Shown here piece after piece: positions 33,174-39,887 of a stretch of 40,594 nucleotides of DNA. Origin of the DNA: Actinomycetes bacterium (lineage in GTDB: Bacteria; Actinomycetota; Actinomycetes; S36-B12). The stretch covers positions 1 to 40,594 of the forward strand of contig BJGE01000010.1 of the NCBI GenBank assembly GCA_014190275.1, written 5' to 3'. Position numbers and translations under genes: made by a program. A model generated the notes under the pieces. It did not search any database. It worked only from the letters and a program-made list of their open reading frames with translations, and was not told where the DNA came from. Position 1 is the first letter of the stretch. Each line of letters opens with the position of its first letter.

Positions 33174-34802
33174 CTACAAACTATCGGCCACCCGGCAACC
33201 GGGGCCACTGCATACTGACAAGGCAGCGAGTTGCGCGGCCAGCCGTGCCACCACCGCCGGGCTGGTCGATCCGAGCACGTTGTTTATCTCGTCCGGATCG
33301 GTGCGCAGGTCATACAGCGCGACAGCGTCATTGCCGTACGTTACGTATAGGTAATCCTCGGTGCGAAGTGCTTGGTACGTGGGCGCCTCGAAGTCCGAGT
33401 AATCCGGATCCCCCGGCAACGTGGCCTTTAGGTTTTCGGTTAGGACGCCGGTACGCCACGGCACGGTGCCGGGCGCAGCAACAAGTGGCAGCAGATCACG
33501 TCCATCCACCCAGTTAGGCACGGCAGCACCGAGCACTATCGCGATGGTGGGCGCCAGATCAATGGTGGAAGTCATCGAATCAACGACGGTACCAGCGGGG
33601 ATGCCCGGTCCGATCAAGACCGCTGGCACCACCGAGTCCTCGCGGTATGGCGTGTGCTTACCGGAGGGCAGGCGGTGGGTCCCGACGTGATACCCGTTAT
33701 CGGAAGTGACGATTACCAAGGTGTCATCAAGGTGCCCGGTGGTGCGCAACTGGGCCATGATGGCATCGAAGGAGTCGGCCAAAGTCTCCGCGGATTCCAG
33801 GCGCCGGGTCCAGAGCAGGTCCATTCCGGCCAACTGCGCAGGGGCTAGCGGCGGTAGCGATCGCAGCCACTGTGGTTCGTAAGTGCCCGATGCGTTAAAC
33901 GCCGCAGCCCTTGGCGCTTGGGCCCCGGCCCGGGACCCAAGGTTGCGCGCCGCAGTGGGCGCGGGCGCATGGGGCAGATAAGAGGTGAACTCCAGATAGA
34001 AGGGGGTGGTTGCGGTCTCCAGCCAGCGATTGGTATCCGCGGTCAACACGTCCTCGAGGAAGTCATACGGGCCCGCATAGTGCCGGCTGATGACGCCGCC
34101 TGAGTTCAACGAGTAGTTGTAGCCGTCATAGGGCGAACCGCCACCGCGCACCGCGGTCACGAAGTGATCCCAGCCCGGTGGCAGATAAGCGGGGTCGAGC
34201 CGGCGGCCCGGGAAACCGTTGAGGTACTTGCCAATATGTGCGGTGGTAACCCCGGCCGCGCTCAGCCAGGTCGGCAGATTGTCCTTTTGGTGCCCAAGTC
34301 GGTAGAAGGTGCCCCAGCCACCGCCGGTCTCGGGCACATTTGAGTCCACCCGGTGGTTGTGCACGTATTGGCTGCGCAGGATCGAAGCCCGTGACGGGCA
34401 GCACAAGGATTCGGTCACCACGAAATTGGTCAAAGTGGTGCCGGCTTGTCTGAGCGCGGCCAGCCGCGGGACCTCATCAAATAGTGGCCAGTCCAAATCG
34501 TCCGCGAGCAGGAGCACCACGTTTTTTATTTGCCCGACACCCAGATCGACCACTGCAGTCGCAGGTACTGGCGACCGGCTCGAGTCCGGTGTCGGCGCCG
34601 CACCAGCCGGCGCCGAGGCGGCACCGACAACCGGCTCCGCCCCGGTGGCAGGTGGCGCGGGCTGGGCGATCAGGCCGGGAATGGCAACGACGACCGCAAC
34701 ACTTAGCCCGGCGGCAAACAATTTGGCGATACCGGCAGCCCGACTGCGCTTGCGTGCTTCGGACAACAAAGTCTCCAGGTGATTTGGGCTGGGAGCGGCC
34801 AA
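33174..34802 (-). CDS. Membrane-anchored or secreted sulfatase
   Basis: 542 residues of the arylsulfatase/alkaline phosphatase superfamily. A hydrophobic segment near residue 30 (IAKLFAAGLSVAVVVAIPGLIAQ) is a signal or anchor and is followed by an alanine/proline-rich linker. VLLLADDLDWPLF supplies the first metal aspartates, and CCPSRASILRSQ is the CxPSR motif with a cysteine as formylglycine precursor. IVTSDNGYHVGTHRL gives the later metal ligands. Maturation needs a formylglycine-generating enzyme not seen here. The start shown is TTG 34802; a later TTG near 34766 with GGAG upstream is possible. Sitting between two sulfotransferases, it may trim sulfate from surface glycans. Confidence 0.88.
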   Translation of the reverse strand: MAAPSPNHLETLLSEARKRSRAAGIAKLFAAGLSVAVVVAIPGLIAQPAPPATGAEPVVGAASAPAGAAPTPDSSRSPVPATAVVDLGVGQIKNVVLLLADDLDWPLFDEVPRLAALRQAGTTLTNFVVTESLCCPSRASILRSQYVHNHRVDSNVPETGGGWGTFYRLGHQKDNLPTWLSAAGVTTAHIGKYLNGFPGRRLDPAYLPPGWDHFVTAVRGGGSPYDGYNYSLNSGGVISRHYAGPYDFLEDVLTADTNRWLETATTPFYLEFTSYLPHAPAPTAARNLGSRAGAQAPRAAAFNASGTYEPQWLRSLPPLAPAQLAGMDLLWTRRLESAETLADSFDAIMAQLRTTGHLDDTLVIVTSDNGYHVGTHRLPSGKHTPYREDSVVPAVLIGPGIPAGTVVDSMTSTIDLAPTIAIVLGAAVPNWVDGRDLLPLVAAPGTVPWRTGVLTENLKATLPGDPDYSDFEAPTYQALRTEDYLYVTYGNDAVALYDLRTDPDEINNVLGSTSPAVVARLAAQLAALSVCSGPGCRVADSL

Positions 34803-34904
34803 GAGGTGGTCCGGGTTTTTCGAGAATACCCCAATCGCCCGGTCCGCCCGAGCACTGCCGGCCCGTACCCCATGGGACCTTGCTCTGTGGGCTATCCTGC
34901 AAAA

Positions 34905-36050
34905 ATGAGTACGTCACCGGGGTCCGCGCGCCTCGGGACCCCGCCCGGGTCGATGCTCCTGCATATCGGTGTCCACAAGACCGGCACCACCGCCGTCCAG
35001 ACCGCCTTGGCTAACTCCCGCGACATCTTGGGCAACTGGCAGGTGCGCTACCCCGGGCAATTGATGGCCCATCGCGACGTGGCCTCATCGGTAATGGGCC
35101 GGCCCCTTGGCTGGCGCACCGACGGCGCCCGGCCACCGCAGCAAGCATTGTGGAACCAGGTGGTCAAGGCGGCCCACGCCTACCAAGGCATCACGGTTAT
35201 TTCGAGTGAGTTCTTCGCGGAATCACCCGACGACGTGGTACGCCGGATCGCCAAAGACATGACCTGCGAGCGGTTGCAGATTGTGATCACCTTGCGCAAT
35301 CTTGGCCGCATCCTGCCCTCGGCTTGGCAGCAGAACCTCAAGTCAGGATTCGAGATCCCGTACCTGCCTTGGCTGCAGCGCATGCTCTTCCAAGATGACG
35401 AGGCCACGCGCAACACCATTTTTTGGCGGCGCCACCGCCACGACCTCTTGGTCGAAAGATGGGCCGGCATTGTCGGCGCCGAACACGTCACCGTGGTGGT
35501 GGTCGATGACCGAGTGCGCGAGGGCATCTTTTACAACTTCGAGGACCTGCTCCACCTGCCGCGCCTGACCCTTTATGACCGGCGCGGTGAAGTATCGAAC
35601 AGGTCGCTGACGCTGGCCGAAGCCGCCTTCCTACGCCGCCTTAACGTGGCGGTCGGTGGCTCAGCGGGCTGGCGGGCCTACCCCAACCGGGTGCAGGCCG
35701 CGATGGTCAAAGCGTTGGTGGAGGGGCGGTCCCCTGACCCTGACGAAGCCCGCATGGCGACCCCGCAATGGGCCATGGACCGCGCCGCCGAACTTGCTGG
35801 CCAGATGGTCAGCAGCATTGAAGCCAGCGGTGTGCGTATCGTCGGCGACCTAGCGGTGCTTCGGGAGCAGTTGACCGGGCCCCAAGACGGCACCGATGAT
35901 GCAGCGGATCTTCCGGTCGACAGTGCCATTGCCGCGATGCTCGGCGCCCTGCAGGGCAGTGCGCCCACCGGTCCCGGGGCCGGGCGAAGCCCTGCGGCAT
36001 CTTGGGCCCGCCGCGCGCGCACCTTGCTCGGTTTCAAAAAAACGCCTTAG
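34905..36050 (+). CDS. Sulfotransferase-like P-loop protein
   Basis: 381 residues from ATG 34905. The P-loop-like LLHIGVHKTGTTAVQTALA is the PAPS-binding loop as found in a group of bacterial sulfotransferase-like proteins; the arginine/serine region follows in LQIVITLRNLGRILPSAW. The middle part (NFEDLLHLPRLTLYD, then NRSLTLAEAAFLRRLN) is typical of capsule- and O-antigen-linked members. The C-terminus is low in complexity (alanine, glycine, proline) and ends in a basic stretch, LLGFKKTP. A TATCCT hexamer ends 6 nt before the ATG, so it may be leaderless. It is divergent from the sulfatase gene. Confidence 0.75.
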   Translation: MSTSPGSARLGTPPGSMLLHIGVHKTGTTAVQTALANSRDILGNWQVRYPGQLMAHRDVASSVMGRPLGWRTDGARPPQQALWNQVVKAAHAYQGITVISSEFFAESPDDVVRRIAKDMTCERLQIVITLRNLGRILPSAWQQNLKSGFEIPYLPWLQRMLFQDDEATRNTIFWRRHRHDLLVERWAGIVGAEHVTVVVVDDRVREGIFYNFEDLLHLPRLTLYDRRGEVSNRSLTLAEAAFLRRLNVAVGGSAGWRAYPNRVQAAMVKALVEGRSPDPDEARMATPQWAMDRAAELAGQMVSSIEASGVRIVGDLAVLREQLTGPQDGTDDAADLPVDSAIAAMLGALQGSAPTGPGAGRSPAASWARRARTLLGFKKTP

Positions 36051-36122
36051 GTAACCTTCCGCAGCGTCGGCGACGGTAACTCGTTGCCAGCGGTAGCCGG
36101 GGAACCGCTAGGTGTTTTTCCA

Positions 36123-36160
36123 TTGCCTTTTGGTCTTTTTCGTGTTCTCATTGCGGGTAG
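36123..36160 (+). promoter_or_regulatory. Shared cassette promoter, upstream of copy 4
   Basis: TTGCCT (36123-36128), 17 bp, TCTCAT (36146-36151), followed by TGCGGGTAG. The block from TTGCCTTTTGG through GTTCTCATTG matches that before copy 3, and the downstream GGCGCCACTTACG before the Shine-Dalgarno also has a close counterpart there. Confidence 0.65.
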
Positions 36161-36201
36161 TCGCCAGCAGCGGCGCCACTTACGAATGGGAAGGAACCAT
36201 A

Positions 36202-36363
36202 ATGTCGAAGAGTGAAGTTAGTGCTCCGGTTAGTTCGGCGGCCAGCCCTCGATTGGCCCTTGGTGTTAGTTGGGTGCGCCCGGGTGCCGGCAGTATTGAC
36301 AGCGCCCCAAGCCCCTCCCAGACCCTCATGTGTTACTCGTGCTTTGCGGGCAACGAAGAGTAG
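36202..36363 (+). CDS. Small repeated peptide, cassette copy 4 (53 aa)
   Basis: 53 residues beginning MSKSEVSAPVSSAASPRLAL, continuing GVSWVRPGAGSIDSAPSPSQ, and ending CYSCFAGNEE, so this copy has two cysteines. The ATG follows GGGAAGGAA. It begins 151 bp after the sulfotransferase-like gene and is followed after 50 bp by a hairpin related to the one behind copies 1 and 2. The leader-like part matches copy 1 at nearly every base for the first 45 nt. Confidence 0.82.
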   Translation: MSKSEVSAPVSSAASPRLALGVSWVRPGAGSIDSAPSPSQTLMCYSCFAGNEE

Positions 36364-36413
36364 AACCCATCCCGCCCACTAGTTGGGGTGTATAAACCCT
36401 GTGCTGGTTGAAG

Positions 36414-36449
36414 AACCAACCCTAGGCCGTCATTGGCTTGGGGTCGGTT
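36414..36449 (+). terminator. Hairpin downstream of peptide copy 4
   Basis: Arms 36414-36428 and 36435-36449 pair at 14 of 15 positions (two G-U wobbles, one A-C mismatch) around GTCATT. GTTTGCGG follows, as it does after the copy 1/2 hairpin. The intervening sequence TTGGGGTGTATAAACCC also has a counterpart there (GTGGGGTGTTTAAAGCCC). It is a probable terminator. The rest of 36450-36630 shows no gene that I can support. Confidence 0.55.
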
Positions 36450-36633
36450 GTTTGCGGTGGCGCATTGGGCCACGCTAATTAATTTGCTGGTTCCTCGCCG
36501 TGATCCTCGCCACCGCCGCAGGCGATGCCGCCCAGGGCTTGTTGTCCGTGCTGAGCCGTCACCATGAATACTGGGACTTGTCTGACCAACTTGCGGGGTT
36601 ACCCACGCAATTCGCCCATCTGGAGGAACGACG

Positions 36634-37215
36634 CTACGGACAAATGCCCGAGCCTGGACCACCGCCGCCGTACTGTCCGGCGCGGCAGTAGCTCTGGCGG
36701 CATGTGGCGGTGCATCCAACGCGCAACAGGACCCGGCGCTTCCAACCACTACGACCACCGGGCAAGTTGCGGCCGCACCCACACCCACAATGGCGCAATC
36801 CCAAACACCTGAAGCACTTGCCTTTAAGGCCAGCACAGTTGACGGCGCTGCATTTGACGCTGCATCCCTATCCGGCAAACCCGTGGTCTTTTGGTTCTGG
36901 GCTCCCTGGTGCACGGTGTGCCGAGCCGAATCCCCAGATGTGGCCAAGGTCGCTGCGGAACTCAAGGGCAAGGTCACGTTTATCGGCATCGCCGGCCTGG
37001 GATCGGTTCCGGACATGCAGGCATTCGTCTTTGAGACCGGTACCGGCGATTTCATTCATCTAGCCGATAGTGATGGTTCCTTGTGGGCCAGGTTTGGGGT
37101 GGTCGCGCAGCCCTCGTTCGTATTCGTCACTCCCTCAGGCCAGGTTCAGGAATTCACGGGGGGGCTCGGGGCTGACGACTTGCGCACTGTCGCCACTCAG
37201 TTGCTGGTCGCCTGA
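36634..37215 (+). CDS. DsbE/MPT53-like thioredoxin-fold lipoprotein (no canonical start codon)
   Basis: The frame encodes a lipoprotein signal (NARAWTTAAVLSGAAVALAAC, with lipobox cysteine) followed by a threonine-rich linker and a TlpA/DsbE thioredoxin domain: VVFWFWAPWCTVCRAESPD with a CxxC, then FIGIAGLGSVPDMQAFV and PSFVFVTPSG. It resembles secreted MPT53 of M. tuberculosis (Rv2878c), also beside a CcdA-like gene, so it probably oxidises or reduces exported thiols. A good GGAGG sits at 36622-36626, but no ATG, GTG or TTG is in frame before the lipobox; the nearest codons are ACG 36631 and CTA 36634. The first in-frame ATG is 36790, inside the mature domain. The start shown is only spacing-based. 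Confidence 0.7.
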   Translation, partial: LRTNARAWTTAAVLSGAAVALAACGGASNAQQDPALPTTTTTGQVAAAPTPTMAQSQTPEALAFKASTVDGAAFDAASLSGKPVVFWFWAPWCTVCRAESPDVAKVAAELKGKVTFIGIAGLGSVPDMQAFVFETGTGDFIHLADSDGSLWARFGVVAQPSFVFVTPSGQVQEFTGGLGADDLRTVATQLLVA

Positions 37216-37221
37216 CCTTCC

Positions 37222-38103
37222 ATGGATTCAGGTCTGCTCGCATTCGCGCTCGTTGCGGGAGCTGTTGCTGCTTTCAATCCATGCGGATTCGCGCTATTGC
37301 CCGCGTATTTGACCGTGCTGGTGGCTCAGACTCCAGGCGGCGACGAGCAAACGCACTCAGTTGCTCCTGCACTACTGCGTGCGGTGCGCTTCGCTGCCGG
37401 AATGACCATCGGCTTCGTCGCTGTATTCGGCTTGTTCGGGCTGGTCATTACTCCGCTTGCCCTTTCTGTTGAACGGTACCTGCCCGTAGTGACGATCATC
37501 GTGGGGATCGCGCTCCTAGGACTGGGCGCCTGGCTGCTCTTAGGGCATTCATTGGCAATCCCGGGGCTGGCGGGTCGAGGGCGGGGACCGACGGGAAAAT
37601 GGATTTCACAGATCGGCTACGGCATCACTTTCGCGCTCGCGTCCTTGTCGTGCACCATCGCTCCATTTCTGGCGGTCACGTCCACCGCGCTTAATGCCGG
37701 GAACGCTGTTGATGTGTTGGCCGCCTTCATCGCGTACGCATTGGGTATGGGCACAGTTGTATTAGTACTGGCGATCGCCATGGCCACTGCCAGTGCGGGT
37801 CTGGCCACGCGGATGCGTCGCTCGGGACCGATCATCACTCGATTCAGCGGCGCGCTGCTCGTGCTGGCTGGCCTCTATGTCACCTGGTACGGGTGGTTTG
37901 AGATTCGAGTCCTCGCGGGGCAGGACACCAGCGATCCGATTGTTGCAGCGGTGATCAAAGTTCAGGGGCAACTGACGCGTTTGGTAGCCGGTTTGGGTCC
38001 GGCGAACCTTTTGATCATCGCGGCAGGCCTGACCGTGGTCCTGATCGTGGCCTTGGTGCTTAACCCGCGACGCAAATCAAGTGCCGGCGGGTCTATCGCC
38101 TAG
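37222..38103 (+). CDS. CcdA/DsbD-like thiol-disulfide transport protein
   Basis: 293 residues with about seven to eight membrane helices. The first holds AAFNPCGFALLPAYL, and a later helix has LASLSCTIAPFLAV; these two cysteines are the redox pair that moves reducing power across the membrane in CcdA/DsbD proteins. The gene begins 6 bp after the DsbE-like gene, matching the Rv2878c-Rv2877c pairing. It would supply electrons to the extracytoplasmic thioredoxin domain for cytochrome maturation or disulfide control. Confidence 0.88.
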   Translation: MDSGLLAFALVAGAVAAFNPCGFALLPAYLTVLVAQTPGGDEQTHSVAPALLRAVRFAAGMTIGFVAVFGLFGLVITPLALSVERYLPVVTIIVGIALLGLGAWLLLGHSLAIPGLAGRGRGPTGKWISQIGYGITFALASLSCTIAPFLAVTSTALNAGNAVDVLAAFIAYALGMGTVVLVLAIAMATASAGLATRMRRSGPIITRFSGALLVLAGLYVTWYGWFEIRVLAGQDTSDPIVAAVIKVQGQLTRLVAGLGPANLLIIAAGLTVVLIVALVLNPRRKSSAGGSIA

Positions 38104-38267
38104 AGGCCGGTCACACCGTGGATCGTGGGCCCCATCGTCAGTGACTAGCTCGTTTGGGCGTCGGGGATTAGTGATCGCCAGTGCGCCGCACGGCGAGTAT
38201 TCGGCGAATCCCGACAGGGATCTGCGCTCCCGGCCGGGCGGTTCCAGCAAGTCGACGGGAGGCATCT

Positions 38268-38594
38268 TTATGGGCCGACAACCGCTACCGCACCCGCCGC
38301 CTTTACCTGCAGGGCTACCGTCAGCGCAAGATCCGGATTCGCCCGATCATCGGCCTTGATCAAGAAAACCTTGCGCCCGAGTGCCCCGCCCTTGGCCTTT
38401 ACTTGGTCGACCGCAAGTTTCACGCCGCGATACATGTCTATGCCGTTGTTCGCCTGTGGGCCGCTTAGCGGGCCTTCGTAGGCGATCACAATTGATTGCG
38501 GGGCTGCAGTTGCAGAAGCGGCAAGAAATCCTCCCGACGCTACAACTGCAATCGCAACAACGGCCAGCAGGGGTGAAGCCAATTTTGGGGTCAT
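38268..38594 (-). pseudogene. Truncated branched-chain amino-acid ABC substrate-binding protein
   Basis: 108 residues: a signal peptide (LLAVVAIAVVASGGFLAASATA), then IVIAYEGPLSGPQANNGIDMYRGVKLAVDQV, GGALGRKVFLIKADD, and AAGAVAVVGP, then TAA. This is the N-terminal quarter of a LivJ/LivK-type periplasmic binding protein, normally about 380 residues. The following 160 bp (38104-38267) hold nothing recognisable in any frame and run to the end of the CcdA gene, so the rest has been deleted. Without the ligand-binding lobes it cannot be functional. Confidence 0.7.
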
Positions 38595-38648
38595 GGCTGC
38601 GCGATAGTCGACACCATGAGATTGTGCTATTTACCCCGCCAAAGTCAC

Positions 38649-39680
38649 CTACTTGGCGTGGTACCTGAGTGAAATGCTGTATGGCGCCCATAGACCACCA
38701 AACTGGGGGGCGGTGCCGGTGACGGCGCAAACGCCCTTCTTTTTGATTTTCAATTTAACGTCACCATTTGACGGAAACTCAAGTGAGCACTTCTTCTTAC
38801 TCGAAGTGATCTTCCAGGTGATTTTCTGTCCTGTGTCTGTACCAGCTTCACTGCCCAGTTCCAACTTCAAAGTCTGCCCTTTGTTAACCGGGCCCGAAGC
38901 AGGAGGGGTGTACTTCGCGGATTGGGGCCAAGGTGTTGGTGTTGCCGCAGGTGTTTGGTTGGCTGTGACAACATACGTCTTTGTCGAAGATGAAGTAGTC
39001 CACCCTGCAAAGGGGATGTAAGTCGCTGTGATTGTGATGGGCCCAACAACGGTGGGAGACCATTCAACAATTGCTTGCGAGTGAAACGCGATCCCACGGG
39101 TGGCTGCTTCTGATAGCGTCCCTGTCGCGAGAACGTTGTTACTAGAGTCCGTGAAGGTAACAGTGCCAGTTGCCGCATTCGGACCGCTTGCGGCAAATAC
39201 CATAGCCACCAAAGTCGCTGTAGCTTTGACTGACAAAGTAGTTGCTGCTACAAAACTTATAGTGGTGGCAATGGGCGAGGAACTCGCAGAGATATTTACT
39301 GAGGCAAGGATTCCGCCATTATCGTTTGATGCATTCAAGGAGAGATTTGCGACTCCGGAGTTTTGCGTAGTCCACGAGTGAGTTCCTGCTCACGAGTGAG
39401 TTCCTGCTCCACTTGCGTCAACGGAAATAGAAGAAGTTAACACTGAATTACTGTTGCTAGGGTAAGTGGCGGTTAGTCTCGTGGCACCTAAGCAACCGGC
39501 GAAAGTCAAATTTTGAGCTACCCCCGCTGCGCCGTTGGCCGCCCCGGTGAGGGTGCAACCATTAGCCGCCGATGCAGGAACAGCCCCTAGGCCCAAAACT
39601 CCTACGGCGAGTGCAGCTGTGGCGAATAACGAGATGAAACGGCCGCGTGTTCTCCGCGGCGAAAAAACAGAAACTAGCAT
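38649..39680 (-). pseudogene. Secreted Ig-like repeat protein, paralogue A, interrupted by TGA
   Basis: A single frame of 344 codons with one internal TGA (39390-39392). The first part has a signal peptide (FISLFATAALAVGVLGLGAVPASA) and the start of a beta-sandwich; the second has an Ig-like domain (GTVTFTDSSNNVLATGTL, GPITITATYIP) and a C-terminal basic domain with KKKCSLEFPSNGDVKLKIKKK and CAVTGTAP. Paralogue B has TGG at the aligned site. The stop arose from an 18-bp tandem duplication. AAAGGGTG precedes the ATG. It is probably a cell-surface or secreted protein, and unless the stop is read through or reverts it is inactive. Confidence 0.7.
39373..39408. repeat. 18-bp tandem duplication creating an in-frame stop
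   Basis: CACGAGTGAGTTCCTGCT occurs at 39373-39390 and again at 39391-39408. In paralogue A the duplication keeps the frame but turns the joining codon into TGA. One unit alone would give AGTHSWTTQ, matching AGSHSWTPQ in paralogue B. Confidence 0.9.
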
Positions 39681-39827
39681 TTTGACACCCTTTCACCGGC
39701 TATTAAAATCGAGATAATACTTTCGCATTTGGATCGTTCCATTGACCGGATATTTTCACAAGTACGAACTTTCGCCGGCGCCAAAAATGTGGAGGTATCC
39801 TCACTTTTCGAGCACGCATTCATGAAC

Positions 39828-39862
39828 GTGTTAGGCCCCCACCCTAGGTGGGGGCCTAACAC
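39828..39862 (-). terminator. Perfect 16-bp stem terminator behind Ig-like paralogue B
   Basis: Arms 39828-39843 and 39847-39862 are fully complementary (GTGTTAGGCCCCCACC and its reverse complement) around CTA. It begins 25 bp after the paralogue B stop. There is no U-tract on either strand, as in the I-shaped terminators common in actinobacteria. The rest of 39681-39827 is the upstream region of paralogue A with no gene. Confidence 0.75.
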
Positions 39863-39887
39863 TCTCAGGTTACGCCAGCAAAGACGC

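Noticed and set aside
36500-36691. 63-codon plus-strand frame before the DsbE-like gene
   Set aside because: It starts at GTG without a Shine-Dalgarno, ends in proline-rich low complexity and overlaps the lipoprotein signal in another frame. I recognise nothing in it.
36333-37055. Minus-strand open frame of 240 codons
   Set aside because: It is antisense to the DsbE-like gene and peptide copy 4; the composition is repetitive alanine, valine and threonine with no domain.
38077-38265. Minus-strand 62-codon frame after the truncated binding protein
   Set aside because: It does not continue the binding-protein fold in any frame and lacks a start context; it is taken as junction sequence.
39390-39392. 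TGA read as tryptophan
   Set aside because: Paralogue B has TGG here, but ureAB, sigR, aroA and hisN all end in TGA, so the genome does not reassign this codon.
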